From an uncultured Nitrospira sp. (lineage in GTDB: Bacteria; Nitrospirota; Nitrospiria; Nitrospirales; Nitrospiraceae), in the NCBI GenBank assembly GCA_902500715.1, contig CABVRO010000009.1, positions 1 to 53,247 of the forward strand: a stretch of DNA of 53,247 nucleotides, read 5' to 3'. Below are positions 16,722-25,351 of the stretch, in pieces. The translations under genes were made by a program, and so were the position numbers. Numbering within the stretch: the stretch's first letter is position 1; the number at the start of each line of letters is the position of its first letter. A model generated the notes under the pieces. That model searched no databases. It was not told the DNA's origin and saw only the letters and a program-made list of their open reading frames with translations.

Positions 16722-19700
16722 GTTGATAGTTGCGCTCCTTTTCGGGATTGTCCGGTGCATCCTGTGCCGGAGGAGGCTGTTTTTTCAAGCGGCGACTCAG
16801 CGCGCGGATCAGCACAAAGAATAACGGCACGAAAAAGATGGCCAGAAAGGTGGCCGCCAACATCCCGCCGAACACCCCGGTGCCGATGGAGTTTCGGCTG
16901 GCAGCGCCGGCACCCGTGGCAATGACCAGAGGTACCACGCCGAGAATGAAGGCCATCGACGTCATGACGATCGGACGAAATCGGAGCTTCGCCGCCTCGA
17001 TCGTCGCCTCCAGCAACGGATGACCTTCCTCATAGCGTTTGTTCGCAAATTCCACGATCAGAATCGCGTTCTTCGCCGAGAGTCCGATCAACGTCACGAG
17101 CCCGATTTGGAAGTAGATATCGTTGGTCATGCCCTTGAGCCAGACTGCGCTGAGCGCACCGAAGAGACCGATCGGCACCGCCAGAATCACCGCAAAGGGG
17201 ACCACCCAGCTTTCATACTGCGCAGCCAGCACCAAAAACACCATCAGCAACCCAAAGGCGAACGCATAGAGCGACTGACTGCCGACCATGCGCTCCTGAT
17301 AGGAAATGCCGCTCCAATCGATCCCGTATCCCTGCCGAACCAGCACCTCTTTTGCCACTTGCTCGAGCGCATCGAGCACCTGGCCTGAACTGAATCCAGG
17401 GGCAGCCGCCCCCAGAACCAGTGCGGTATTGTACCCGTTGAAGTGCGTCACCGGATCGGGGCCGCTCGAAAACTCCGTGTTCACGACCGTATCCAAGGGA
17501 ATCATGGTGGTGCCTTGGGGGCCGGTCGCCCGCACATAAATCTTGGAAATATCCTCCGGCGTGGATCGGTACTGCGCATCGGCCTCGGTCTGCACCCGGA
17601 AGACGCGACCGAACTTGATGAAGTCGTTGATGTAGAAATTGCCGAAATACGCCTGCATGGTATCGAACACTTCCGAGATCGGCACCCCCAATGCCTTCGC
17701 CCGCTCGCGATTCACCGTCGCAAGAATGCGCGGAGCGCTGACGCGAAAACTGGTGCCGATCGCGCCGATTGCCGGATTCTGCCGCGCCTTGCCGACGAAC
17801 TCCTGGGCGGCGGCGGAGAACTTATTGAAATCCCCACTGCTCGGATCCTGCAGCTGCAGCGTAAACCCTCCCGTGGCACCGAGCCCTCGAATAGAAGGCG
17901 CATTAAAGGCCAGAATAAGGGCCTCCGGAATTTTGGCAAATTCTCCGAAGGCCGCGCCGATGAGAGCCTTTACATGGTGCTGCGGAGCCGTGCGCTCGTC
18001 CCAGTGCTTCAACGGCACGAACATCGTGGCGGCGTTCGGTCCCCGTGTATTGAAAACGAAGTTCTGGCCGGATAGGGCATCGGTTGAATGGATGACCGGG
18101 CTGGCCAGAAAATAACTCTCGATCTTGCTCAGCACCGCATCCGTCCGCTGCTTAGAAGCGCCATCGGGCAACTGCACGATGGTGATGAAGTAGCCCTGGT
18201 CTTCCTCCGGCAGAAAACTGCTCGGAATGACCCTGAACAACATGAACACACCGATCAACAAGACCGCGAACACCGCCACCGACGCGACACGTCGAGTCAG
18301 CGCCAGCCCCACCGTCGAGATATACCGCAACTGCATCCACGAAAAGAATCGATTGAAGAGGCCAAAAATTCCATGGTGCTGCTCCTCACCGGGCTTCAGA
18401 ACGAGAGCACAGAGCGCGGGACTGAGGGTCAACGCGACAAACCCGGAGATAATGACCGCTATCGAAATCGTAATCGCAAACTGCTTATACAACTCGCCGG
18501 TGATGCCGCCCAGGAATCCGACCGGCACGAATACCGCACACAACACCAACACAATCGCAACGACCGGCCCCGTCACCTCTTCCATCGCCCGCTTGGCTGC
18601 AGGCTTGGCAGAAAGCCCTCCCTGGGTCATGTGCCGTTCGCAATTTTCCACGACGACAATCGCGTCATCCACCACGATGCCGATCGCCAGCACCATGCCG
18701 AACAGGGTCAAGGTATTGATCGAGAAACCCAGTGCCTGCATCCCGGCAAAGGTTCCGACGAGGGAGACCGGCACCGCCACGCCGGGAATCAACGTCGCGC
18801 GCCAACTCTGAAGAAAGAGATACACCACCAAAATGACGAGCACCATCGCTTCCGCCAACGTCTTCACGACTTCTTTGATGGAGACATCGATGAAGCGTGT
18901 CGTGTCGTACGGAATATCGTAGGACACGCCGGTGGGAAAACTCTTGGAGACCTCGGCCAGTTCAGCCCGAACCCGCTTCACCGTTTCGAGCGCATTAGCG
19001 CCGGGCGACAGGAAGGTGAGCAAAAACACGTTCGGCTTGCCGTTCCAACGCCCTTCCAGCGTATACGATTGTGCGCCCAGTTCGACGCGGGCCACGTCCT
19101 TCAAGCGGATCATCGACCCATTCGGCATGGCGCGAACGATCAACTCCTCGAACTCCTTCACCTCCGTCAATCGGCCCTGTGTGATGACGGGAATCGTCAG
19201 CTCCGTGCCCTTCAACGCCGGTTCACGGCCGATCGTCCCGGCCGGAAAATCCCGGTTCTGCTCACGCACGACGTTGGCGATGTCCGTCGGCGTCAAGCTG
19301 AGCTGAGCCATCCGGATGGGATCCAGGATAAGCCGCATCGAATAGTTCTGGGAACCGAACACCACTGCATTGCCCACTCCGCGCAACCGTTTTACATTGT
19401 CGAGCACGCGAAGAATCGCATAGTTCGACAAATACACCGTGTCATGCGTCGGATCGCTGGAGCTGAGCGCCACCACTGCCAACAAGTCCGGAGAGACCTT
19501 ATTGATGCTGATACCCTGACGCACGACCTCGGGCGGCAGCTGCGGTTCGGCGAGTTTCACCCGATTCTGCGTTTGGACTTGGGCGATGTCTACGTCAGTG
19601 CCGATCTCGAAGGTCAGCTTGATCGACATGTGCCCGTCGTTCGTGCTGGTGGAATCGTAGTAGAGCAGGTTATCGATGCCCGGGAGCTGGACCTCAATCG

Positions 19701-19893
19701 GGCGCGCCACAGAGTCGGCGACGATCTCCGCGTTGGCGCCCGGGTAGTCGGCCTCGATCTGGACGACGGGAGGAGTGATTTCAGGAAATTGAGCGACCGG
19801 CAGCGCCTTCAGCCCTACCAAGCCGATCACCATGATGACGATGGACAGGACCGACGCAAAAATCGGGCGGTCGATAAAAAAATGGGAGATCAC
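16714..19893 (-). CDS. RND multidrug efflux pump, HAE-1 (AcrB/MexB) type
   Basis: A 1059-residue inner-membrane proton-driven pump. It shows the N-terminal FFIDRPIFASVLSIVIMVIGL helix, the large periplasmic loop with PPEVVRQGISINK, the TM4 proton-relay pair in VVDDAIVVVENCERH, TM10-11 (LIGLSAKNAILIVEFANKRYEEG) and TM12 ending GASRNSIGTGVFGGMLAATFLAIFFVPLFFV. Length and motifs are typical for HAE-1 pumps with broad hydrophobic substrates. The start ATG overlaps the adaptor stop by 4 bp (ATGA), so the three genes are one coupled operon: adaptor, pump, outer-membrane factor. No regulator gene is adjacent. Confidence 0.96.
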   Translation of the reverse strand: MISHFFIDRPIFASVLSIVIMVIGLVGLKALPVAQFPEITPPVVQIEADYPGANAEIVADSVARPIEVQLPGIDNLLYYDSTSTNDGHMSIKLTFEIGTDVDIAQVQTQNRVKLAEPQLPPEVVRQGISINKVSPDLLAVVALSSSDPTHDTVYLSNYAILRVLDNVKRLRGVGNAVVFGSQNYSMRLILDPIRMAQLSLTPTDIANVVREQNRDFPAGTIGREPALKGTELTIPVITQGRLTEVKEFEELIVRAMPNGSMIRLKDVARVELGAQSYTLEGRWNGKPNVFLLTFLSPGANALETVKRVRAELAEVSKSFPTGVSYDIPYDTTRFIDVSIKEVVKTLAEAMVLVILVVYLFLQSWRATLIPGVAVPVSLVGTFAGMQALGFSINTLTLFGMVLAIGIVVDDAIVVVENCERHMTQGGLSAKPAAKRAMEEVTGPVVAIVLVLCAVFVPVGFLGGITGELYKQFAITISIAVIISGFVALTLSPALCALVLKPGEEQHHGIFGLFNRFFSWMQLRYISTVGLALTRRVASVAVFAVLLIGVFMLFRVIPSSFLPEEDQGYFITIVQLPDGASKQRTDAVLSKIESYFLASPVIHSTDALSGQNFVFNTRGPNAATMFVPLKHWDERTAPQHHVKALIGAAFGEFAKIPEALILAFNAPSIRGLGATGGFTLQLQDPSSGDFNKFSAAAQEFVGKARQNPAIGAIGTSFRVSAPRILATVNRERAKALGVPISEVFDTMQAYFGNFYINDFIKFGRVFRVQTEADAQYRSTPEDISKIYVRATGPQGTTMIPLDTVVNTEFSSGPDPVTHFNGYNTALVLGAAAPGFSSGQVLDALEQVAKEVLVRQGYGIDWSGISYQERMVGSQSLYAFAFGLLMVFLVLAAQYESWVVPFAVILAVPIGLFGALSAVWLKGMTNDIYFQIGLVTLIGLSAKNAILIVEFANKRYEEGHPLLEATIEAAKLRFRPIVMTSMAFILGVVPLVIATGAGAASRNSIGTGVFGGMLAATFLAIFFVPLFFVLIRALSRRLKKQPPPAQDAPDNPEKERNYQHA

Positions 19894-21086
19894 GAGGCGC
19901 GCTCCGGCTGCGGCTTGGCGGCAGTCGGAACGGTCGTCGCGGCAGGCGCAGGCACCGGCACAGGCTTCACCGGCCCGCCGGGCACGATCTTATGCAACCC
20001 TTCCACGATGATGCGGTCCCCGACACGCAACCCTTGCTCGACAATCCATTGGTTGCCTTGCCAGCTCGTCGCCTGAACCTCCCGCATCTCAACCTTGTCT
20101 TCATTCCCGACGACAAACACGATGGACCCTTTGGCGCCTTGCTGCACAGCACGCTGCGGTACCAGAATCGCGCCGGTCTTGACCGTCCCCTTGAAGCGGA
20201 CCCGGACGAACTGCCCGGGCAGCAGCACGCGATCGTGATTGGGAAAGACTACCCGCGCCTGCCTCGATCCGGTATCGGTTTTGAGTCCGACATCCAACAG
20301 GTCCAACACGCCCTCTTGCCCATACGTCGTGCCGTCCGCAAAGGTCAACACGCCGCGCAATTGATAGACGCCGGGGTGCTGTATCCGTTTGGCCGTGCTG
20401 TCGCGCTGACGCTTCAACAGAAAACTTTCCGGGGCGCTGACGATCACATACATGGGATCGACCTGCTGAATGATCGTCAGGAGATCGGTCTGGGCCGACA
20501 CAAGTCGTCCTTCATATACACGCGTCCGCTCGATCATGCCGCTGATGGGCGCCACGATCAGCGTGTTGTCGAGATCGAACTTGGCTTTGACCAGTTCCGC
20601 TTTGGCGCCTTCGAGGTTCGCCTTCGCGGCCATCTCCTCGGCCACCGCATCATCGACATCTTTTGTGCTCACGGCCTGCTCGGCCAGTAAGGGCTTCACT
20701 CTGGCCAAATTCTGCTTGGCCTGCACCAGTCGAGCCTCCGCCTGCGCCACCTTCGCCTTGGCGCTCAACATCGCGGCATGAAACGGCACCGGGTCGATCT
20801 GATACAGGCGGTCGCCTTTCTTGACGTCGCGGCCTTCCTTAAAGAACCATGCCTTGAGAATCCCTGTTACCTGCGATCTGATTTCCACCGGCCGCGAGGA
20901 CTCCGACTGTCCGATGAACTCCGGCTCATCGGGCACGTCCTGCGCCGTCGCCACGACAATGCCGACCTCCGGAACCGGAGGAGCCTGGGAAGAACCGACA
21001 TCCTGCTTACAGCTTGAGAGCAGCGCCAGCAGAAGACACCCGCACGTCATCGGGACTACAGTGAAAATATGCGATCGACTGGGCAT
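19890..21086 (-). CDS. RND efflux periplasmic adaptor, AcrA/MexA type
   Basis: A 398-residue membrane fusion protein. The start at 21086 (MPSRSHIF) is chosen because GGAG lies 7 bp upstream; the frame from 21110 lacks one. The lipoprotein signal ends LLSSC. The lipoyl halves are seen at VEIRSQVTGILKAWFFKEGRDVKKGDRLYQIDP and TLIVAPISGMIERTRVYEGRLV, separated by a coiled-coil hairpin (AKAKVAQAEARLVQAKQNLARVKPLLAEQAVS), then the beta-barrel (RVVFPNHDRVLLPGQFVRVRF) and the membrane-proximal domain (VPQRAVQQGAKGSIVFVV). The tail is rich in Pro, Ala and Lys. First gene of the RND operon. Confidence 0.95.
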   Translation of the reverse strand: MPSRSHIFTVVPMTCGCLLLALLSSCKQDVGSSQAPPVPEVGIVVATAQDVPDEPEFIGQSESSRPVEIRSQVTGILKAWFFKEGRDVKKGDRLYQIDPVPFHAAMLSAKAKVAQAEARLVQAKQNLARVKPLLAEQAVSTKDVDDAVAEEMAAKANLEGAKAELVKAKFDLDNTLIVAPISGMIERTRVYEGRLVSAQTDLLTIIQQVDPMYVIVSAPESFLLKRQRDSTAKRIQHPGVYQLRGVLTFADGTTYGQEGVLDLLDVGLKTDTGSRQARVVFPNHDRVLLPGQFVRVRFKGTVKTGAILVPQRAVQQGAKGSIVFVVGNEDKVEMREVQATSWQGNQWIVEQGLRVGDRIIVEGLHKIVPGGPVKPVPVPAPAATTVPTAAKPQPERAS

Positions 21087-21408
21087 GCTCGCTCTCCGAT
21101 AGCAGCTCAATTTGACGTACTTGAAGTTTCTCGGAAACCCATCTTACTGATTGGTTTCTACGGAAGCAACGGAACCCGGACGCTGACGGAGGTTGGCAAC
21201 CCGTCGCTCGCGCTCCCTACATAGATGGAGTCGTACCGTCGGAAGCCCTATGGAGTGAAACAGGAAGGGGACCGGTTGTGAGATCGGTAGCCGTAGTGAA
21301 CAGCCAGATGGAGGGGAGGAGAAGAAGCGCCCTCCTCCTCCCTGCTGGCCTGCGCAGGCGAGTCACCGCCCACAACGGCCAGACGTCCTGCGACTGTCCG
21401 GGCGACGC
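21087..21408. other. Upstream region of the first RND operon
   Basis: 322 bp without a gene. It should contain the RND operon promoter (minus strand). It also holds a GC-rich stem of 8 bp at 21314-21342 (GGGAGGAG with CTCCTCCC, 13-base loop, no T-run), possibly a weak terminator for the minus-strand lipoprotein gene ending at 21409, and a perfect palindrome GCCTGCGCAGGC just after it. Confidence 0.35.
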
Positions 21409-21843
21409 TTACTTGATAACCTGCACCGTCTCGCGCAATTCTTTCAATTCAGCCGACAGCAGATCCAAATGCTGGTCGCGCTGAGGCTGATTGTCTTTGA
21501 ACTTCCAGAGCCGCTTGAAGATCGCACTGAGTTCCTTCTTGTGCGTCACGGCTAAGGCATAGGCCGGAGTCTTACTTTGCGCAGCGGTTACGCCACAGAA
21601 CGAATCATCCAAGGCATGGAACTGATTGTGGAGATCGTCGAACGCCGCATCGACACCTTTTCCTCCTTTGGCCTTCGAGGCCGTCGCTTCCATCATCGTG
21701 GCGAGGTTTGCGATGGTCTCGACGCCGCTCGCTCCCTTCGCCTGCGTGGCATAGTCGCCGGCCCTCGGGTAAAAGAGATAACTGCATCCGCTCAAGGTGG
21801 TCAGAATCAACGCCATCGCGAGCAATCCGATCGTTCTCTGCAT
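21409..21843 (-). CDS. Small lipoprotein of unknown function
   Basis: A 144-residue predicted lipoprotein. The start at 21843 (MQRTIGLL) is preferred to 21912 because GGGAGG lies about 6 bp upstream and it gives a normal signal peptide ending in the lipobox LSGC. The mature part is helical, with two K/A/E-rich segments and a final helix LDLLSAELKELRETVQVI. No family recognised. It is the last gene of the minus-strand cluster that starts at the ECF sigma factor, 65 bp after the DUF1579 gene. Confidence 0.75.
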   Translation of the reverse strand: MQRTIGLLAMALILTTLSGCSYLFYPRAGDYATQAKGASGVETIANLATMMEATASKAKGGKGVDAAFDDLHNQFHALDDSFCGVTAAQSKTPAYALAVTHKKELSAIFKRLWKFKDNQPQRDQHLDLLSAELKELRETVQVIK

Positions 21844-21908
21844 AGAAGCCTCCCTTTGAATATTTGACCCCAGATAGATACACTGGCCGCCACACGAGAG
21901 CGAATGCC

Positions 21909-22508
21909 TCACGGCTTACGCGTATAGGTGATCTCCATCATCTTCGCTTCTTTGCCGTGCCCGTGGGTCCCATACATCTCGAACGTCTGTGTATTGTTGT
22001 CCAGCAGCTTCCAGATTGCGCGATGGTGCATCTGCCCGCCGCCCGGTTCAGGATGCGACCCTTTCAGCGTGATCGTCTTCCCGTCGGCACTCGCCGTTCC
22101 TTCCATGAGAAAGATGCCGGTTCCCATGGTGTCCATCCAGGCCGTCACATATTTGTTGGTCATGTTGTCGTAGGCGTCGATCCCGATGCCGGAAAAGGGC
22201 TGCCCCATCATCTGGCTCTTGAACTCCTGATAGAGAAAGCGTCCATCCAGCAGCATCTTCATCTCAGCGGTCCCGCTCGCTTCCGTGGGAGGTTTACCCG
22301 GCTCCATCCATTCCTTGGTCGTCGTCGTCCAGCTGCCGACTAAACCGGCAAACGTCTTGTGCGGCTCACCCGGCTGGGCCAACTTCTGCCACAGCTCCAT
22401 CATTGCCTGCGGGTCCATCGGTTTGTCATGCTTCTTTTCTTTGGCCTCACCAACCGAGATGCTCATGATCAACGCAAGCGCGACCAGTGTCACCGTGATG
22501 TATCGCAT
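21909..22508 (-). CDS. DUF1579 family exported protein
   Basis: A 199-residue protein with a Sec signal peptide (MRYITVTLVALALIMSISVGEA) and AGGAGG upstream of its ATG. The pattern FAGLVGSWTTTTKEWMEPGKPPTEASGTAEMKMLLDGRFLYQEF, followed by GIGIDAYDNMTNKYVTAWMDTMGTGIFLMEGT, is the DUF1579 signature (lipocalin-like beta fold; function unknown). Members often occur with ECF42-type sigma factors, YCII and SRPBCC genes, as here. The C-terminus has His-rich turns (PEPGGGQMHHRAIW, THGHGKEAK). A ligand-binding role is the family-level guess. Confidence 0.88.
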   Translation of the reverse strand: MRYITVTLVALALIMSISVGEAKEKKHDKPMDPQAMMELWQKLAQPGEPHKTFAGLVGSWTTTTKEWMEPGKPPTEASGTAEMKMLLDGRFLYQEFKSQMMGQPFSGIGIDAYDNMTNKYVTAWMDTMGTGIFLMEGTASADGKTITLKGSHPEPGGGQMHHRAIWKLLDNNTQTFEMYGTHGHGKEAKMMEITYTRKP

Positions 22509-22607
22509 AATGGCCTCCTGAGTGTGACTGAGATGGGTTGAGTATCTTCTTCTTGAACTATGCTCGCCTCATACGATCAGATCAAGCCTGACAATACCCA
22601 GGCGCAG

Positions 22608-23135
22608 TCATTTCTCGGCCAACGCCTTGAGAGAGGCCAGGCCATCCTCGAAATCCTTTCCGACCATCTTATCCATACTGTAAAAGACCCCTATGACTTT
22701 CATCATATAGGGTTGCGGGCCATACATTGCCCAGCGGACCTCTGTCGTGCCGACGCCACGGACCAATGCAAACTCAGCCCGATTGTGCGCCTCAAACGGT
22801 GCGAGAAAATCCAACTTGATCAGGATCTTCGACGAGGTCACCGACTCGAGTACTTCCATCCGACCAGTGCCCACATCTTTGTTCCCCTCCCACTCGAGGA
22901 CTGCCCCTGTACCCTCCGGCGGGCCGCCGTGGCTTTTCTTCATCGTGGGATCTTTCTTTTCCCAGGGCGACCAGGCACTCCATCGATGGAAATCGTTGAT
23001 GAAGGGAAAAACCTGCTCGGGCCACGCATGGATGACCGTTGACCGCTCCAGACGAAACGTGCTCGGTCTGGTCGCGGCATAGATCAACACCGCGACGACG
23101 AGCAGGGCAACGATGACCAGGATGATCTCCAACAT
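22608..23135 (-). CDS. SRPBCC (START-like) domain protein with N-terminal membrane anchor
   Basis: A 175-residue protein with GGAGGGGG upstream of the ATG. Residues 1-22 form a transmembrane helix (LEIILVIVALLVVAVLIYAA). The rest follows the polyketide cyclase / START-like pattern: STVIHAWPEQVFPFINDFHRWSAWSPWEKKDPTMK, GTGAVLEWEGNKDVGTGRMEVLES, and a C-terminal helix DKMVGKDFEDGLASLKALAE. This fold makes a hydrophobic ligand pocket. It sits in the ECF42-type cluster, 10 bp upstream of a YCII gene in the direction of transcription's reverse neighbour, so co-transcription is likely. Confidence 0.87.
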   Translation of the reverse strand: MLEIILVIVALLVVAVLIYAATRPSTFRLERSTVIHAWPEQVFPFINDFHRWSAWSPWEKKDPTMKKSHGGPPEGTGAVLEWEGNKDVGTGRMEVLESVTSSKILIKLDFLAPFEAHNRAEFALVRGVGTTEVRWAMYGPQPYMMKVIGVFYSMDKMVGKDFEDGLASLKALAEK

Positions 23136-23144
23136 GGCCCCCTC

Positions 23145-23573
23145 CTACTTCTGTTTAGTTACTTGTGCACGCAGCCGCTCTTCCTGCTCTCTGAGCTCAG
23201 GAGTCAATTCGGCTCCGAAATCGTCCGCCTCGAACAAGGGACGAATTTCGATTTCAGACTCTTCACCGGGCATCGGACTGGGACAACGCTTGACCCATTC
23301 GATGGCCTCTTCTTTGGATTTGCATTGCCACAACCAATAGCCGGCGACGATCTCGTTCGTCTCGGCGAACGGTCCGTCGGTGACGATCCGCTGGCTACCC
23401 GAAAACTTCACGCGTACGCCTTTCAAACTCGGGTGGAGTCCCTCACCCCCCAGCATCACTCCGGCCTGTACCAGCTCCTCGTTATATTTCATCATGGCGG
23501 TCAGCAACTCCTGGCTCGGCATCACACCCGCCTCTGAATTCTTGGTGGCTTTGACAAATACGATGAATCGCAT
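23145..23573 (-). CDS. YCII/DGPF-domain protein, long form
   Basis: A 142-residue YCII-related protein. The start at 23573 (MRFIVFVKATKNSEAG) is chosen because AGGAG lies about 9 bp upstream; the frame from 23609 has no comparable site. The DGPF motif is seen in RIVTDGPFAETNEIVAGYWLWQCKSKEEAIEWVKRCPSP, and the C-terminal extension contains EIEIRPLFEADDFGAELTPEL, typical of the longer actinobacterial-type DGPF proteins. Such proteins are the standard genomic partners of ECF42 sigma factors. Their biochemical role is unknown; the fold is ferredoxin-like with a conserved His/Asp pair in some members. Confidence 0.9.
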   Translation of the reverse strand: MRFIVFVKATKNSEAGVMPSQELLTAMMKYNEELVQAGVMLGGEGLHPSLKGVRVKFSGSQRIVTDGPFAETNEIVAGYWLWQCKSKEEAIEWVKRCPSPMPGEESEIEIRPLFEADDFGAELTPELREQEERLRAQVTKQK

Positions 23574-23636
23574 GGAATGCGCTCCTTCCTCGGTGAAACG
23601 GTTGTGCAACGACCTCTTACCCGCACCGGCCGCCTT

Positions 23637-24047
23637 CTACCTATTCGTCGAACGCGCCGGTCCGAATTCGACAGGCAGTGACGTTCTGAACGGGATCAAG
23701 GATTTCAGCCGGGATTCGCGCAAATAGAGGCCCAGCCACACAAAGAGGCCCAGCGCAATCTGAAACACAACCGGCTCACCGATTCGCAGATGGGTGAGGA
23801 TCGCCCCGCCGACGTAGCCGGTCAGGAGGATGGCGCCGATGACGGATGTGGCTGGAACGAGATATATCACGACACAGGCCAATTCGAGCACACCAAGGGG
23901 CGCACGTAACGACTCGGGAAGCCCCATGCGGACAAAACCTTCGATCACCTCCCTACCACCGATCAACTTCATCGTCGCGCTCACCGTCAGTAGGCAGGCA
24001 AGCAGACCGGAAATGACCCGTCCACCCCAGATCAGCTTCGTCCCCAT
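23637..24047 (-). CDS. DoxX-like small membrane protein
   Basis: A 136-residue four-helix membrane protein of the DoxX-like family, with AAGGAG before the ATG. Helices: VISGLLACLLTVSATMKLIGG, LGVLELACVVIYLVPATSVIGAILLTGYVGGAI and VFQIALGLFVWLGLYL. The fragments ELACVVIYLVP and GYVGGAILTHLR are characteristic. DoxX-like proteins are often encoded with DGPF proteins and ECF42 sigma factors, as in this cluster. Their function is not settled; some DoxX proteins act in redox or sulfur-stress responses. Confidence 0.88.
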   Translation of the reverse strand: MGTKLIWGGRVISGLLACLLTVSATMKLIGGREVIEGFVRMGLPESLRAPLGVLELACVVIYLVPATSVIGAILLTGYVGGAILTHLRIGEPVVFQIALGLFVWLGLYLRESRLKSLIPFRTSLPVEFGPARSTNR

Positions 24048-24074
24048 GGTTGCGTCTCCTTGCCCTGTTGGCTG

Positions 24075-24560
24075 TTATCGTCCGTCATAGGCTCGTTGAA
24101 CGCACTGCAGATCCGGCTTGGCCATGCTGAGAATCGCCGTCATGACCCGCTCCGACCTCGCCGCATCCTTGTCACGCAACATCTCATCCCACTGCGGCAC
24201 CACAATCTGCCACGACAGGCCGTACTTGTCTTTGAGCCAGCCGCACTGTCCCTGTTCTCCGCCTCTGGACAGGGCCTCCCATAAGTAATCGATCTCTTCC
24301 TGCATCTCGCACTTCACCATCAACGACACCGCTTCGGTGAATTGAAAGATGGGACCGCCGTTCAAGGCCAGAAACTCCTGCCCGTCGATTTCGAACGCCA
24401 CGGTCATCACCGAACCTTTCGGTCTTCCCGACACCTGTGCACCGGCCTCGCCATAGTAGGTGATGGGACCGAGCTTGGCCTTCTTGAAGGTCGCTACATA
24501 AAACTTCGCTGCCTCTTCGGCCCGATCGTCGAACCACAAACATGGCGCTATCTTTTGCAT
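24075..24560 (-). CDS. PhnB-like VOC-fold protein
   Basis: A 161-residue protein of the PhnB / 3-demethylubiquinone methyltransferase-like branch of the vicinal oxygen chelate superfamily, with AAGGAG before the ATG. Signature parts: KIAPCLWFDDRAEEAAKFYVATF, GSVMTVAFEIDGQEFLALNGGPIFQFTEAVSLMV and YGLSWQIVVP. The beta-alpha-beta-beta-beta repeat is complete. The enzymatic activity is unknown and the original methyltransferase annotation of the family is unreliable. It belongs to the ECF42-type cluster. Confidence 0.9.
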   Translation of the reverse strand: MQKIAPCLWFDDRAEEAAKFYVATFKKAKLGPITYYGEAGAQVSGRPKGSVMTVAFEIDGQEFLALNGGPIFQFTEAVSLMVKCEMQEEIDYLWEALSRGGEQGQCGWLKDKYGLSWQIVVPQWDEMLRDKDAARSERVMTAILSMAKPDLQCVQRAYDGR

Positions 24561-24634
24561 GACAGTTCACTCCTTCAGAACTGATAACGGTGATCGGTGC
24601 CCGACATATGACCAGTGCCCCTGTAACGATCGAT

Positions 24635-24762
24635 GCAGGCTGTTCAAAATAGTCGTCCAGCAAGGCCGCAGCCGACGGAAGCGCCGGAGGCGTAGCCTCG
24701 GGGCTACGTTGAGGACGCCTCCGAGGCGAGAACGCCGCTGGCGGCTATTTTCAACAGCCTGC
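24635..24762. repeat. Palindromic dispersed element, copy 1
   Basis: A 128-bp near-perfect palindrome from GCAGGCTGTTC to AACAGCCTGC. Paired arms are AAAATAGTCG...CCAGC with GCTGGCGGCTATTTT; the centre contains CGGAGGCG / CGCCTCCG and the inner hairpin GTAGCC-TCGG-GGCTAC. It ends exactly at the stop codon of the minus-strand MoaD/ThiS-like gene (TAA at 24763-24765). The core is shared with copy 2 at 25231-25347 with only about three differences over roughly 85 bases. Confidence 0.85.
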
Positions 24763-25059
24763 TTACCCGCCCGCCATCGCCCCGACGATCAATAACGGCT
24801 CAACGCCCGTCACGACAGACTCCGGGAGGGGACTGTCGGGTGACTCGTGCGACAGATCCTGCTCGCAGGCAAAGAACCGAATGAACGGCCGCCGCTTGTG
24901 CGTGACATGGTCGCGAATGGTTCCCCGTAACATGGGATATCGTGCCTCAAGTGCATCGAGCACCGCTCGCTGCGTCACCGGACCGGTCACATCCAGAGTC
25001 ACCTCACCTGTCACACGCGCCAACGTCCGCAAATGTTGCGGCAATACGATTCGAACCAT
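24763..25059 (-). CDS. MoaD/ThiS-family ubiquitin-like protein
   Basis: A 98-residue protein from ATG 25059 ([10 protein letters not shown]); the frame is open upstream to 25164 but those residues look non-coding. The order [45 protein letters not shown] and [13 protein letters not shown] is the beta-grasp sulfur-carrier pattern. The C-terminal GG, which is thiocarboxylated in MoaD and ThiS, is present and is the very end of the protein. No MoaE, ThiG or E1-like gene is adjacent, so it is not an ordinary molybdopterin or thiazole locus. Its upstream neighbour is a BNR-repeat protein. The stop codon abuts a palindromic element. Confidence 0.82.
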   Translation of the reverse strand: MVRIVLPQHLRTLARVTGEVTLDVTGPVTQRAVLDALEARYPMLRGTIRDHVTHKRRPFIRFFACEQDLSHESPDSPLPESVVTGVEPLLIVGAMAGG

Positions 25060-25177
25060 AGTTTGTCTCTCATTCCGTTTCCTGGACCACGTCTCTCGTG
25101 AAGCGTATCTCGTATCTCGCGAACCGTGAGAGTAACGTTCAGCTCCTCGCGGCCTCTCACCCATTGCGCCTCATCAC

Positions 25178-25214
25178 GAGGCTGCTCAAAATGGTCGTTC
25201 AGCACGGCCGCACC
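25178..25214. repeat. Truncated arm of the palindromic dispersed element
   Basis: GAGGCTGCTCAAAATGGTCG then TTCAGCACGGCCGCA matches the left arm of copies 1 and 2 (CTCAAAA, T-C-G-T/C-CAGC, GGCCGCA), but no matching right arm follows. It appears to be a remnant left of copy 2. Confidence 0.55.
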
Positions 25215-25230
25215 TGATGATTTTTGGCGA

Positions 25231-25347
25231 ACGCTCAAAACGTCTTTCCAGCAAGGCCGCAGACGACGGAAGCGCCGGAGGCGTAGCCTCGGGCTACGTT
25301 GAGGACGCTTCCGAGGCGAGAACGCCGCTGGAAGGCGTTTTCAGCGT
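25231..25347. repeat. Palindromic dispersed element, copy 2
   Basis: A 117-bp palindrome from ACGCTCAAAACG to GGCGTTTTCAGCGT with the same core as copy 1. Its outer arms differ from copy 1 on both sides in a compensating way: AAAACGTCTT...CCAGC pairs with GCTGGAAGGCGTTTT. It ends 4 bp from the stop codon of the minus-strand BNR-repeat gene (25352). Confidence 0.85.
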
Positions 25348-25351
25348 CTCG

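Noticed and set aside
18088..20076. 662-codon open frame on the plus strand opposite the first RND pump
   Set aside because: It is the antisense shadow of the pump and adaptor genes: rich in R, H, D and Q, without domains or ribosome binding site.
25091..25109. GTATCTCGTATC near the MoaD/ThiS-like gene as another copy of the operator
   Set aside because: The half-sites are in direct orientation with a two-base gap and no sigma-54 promoter follows.
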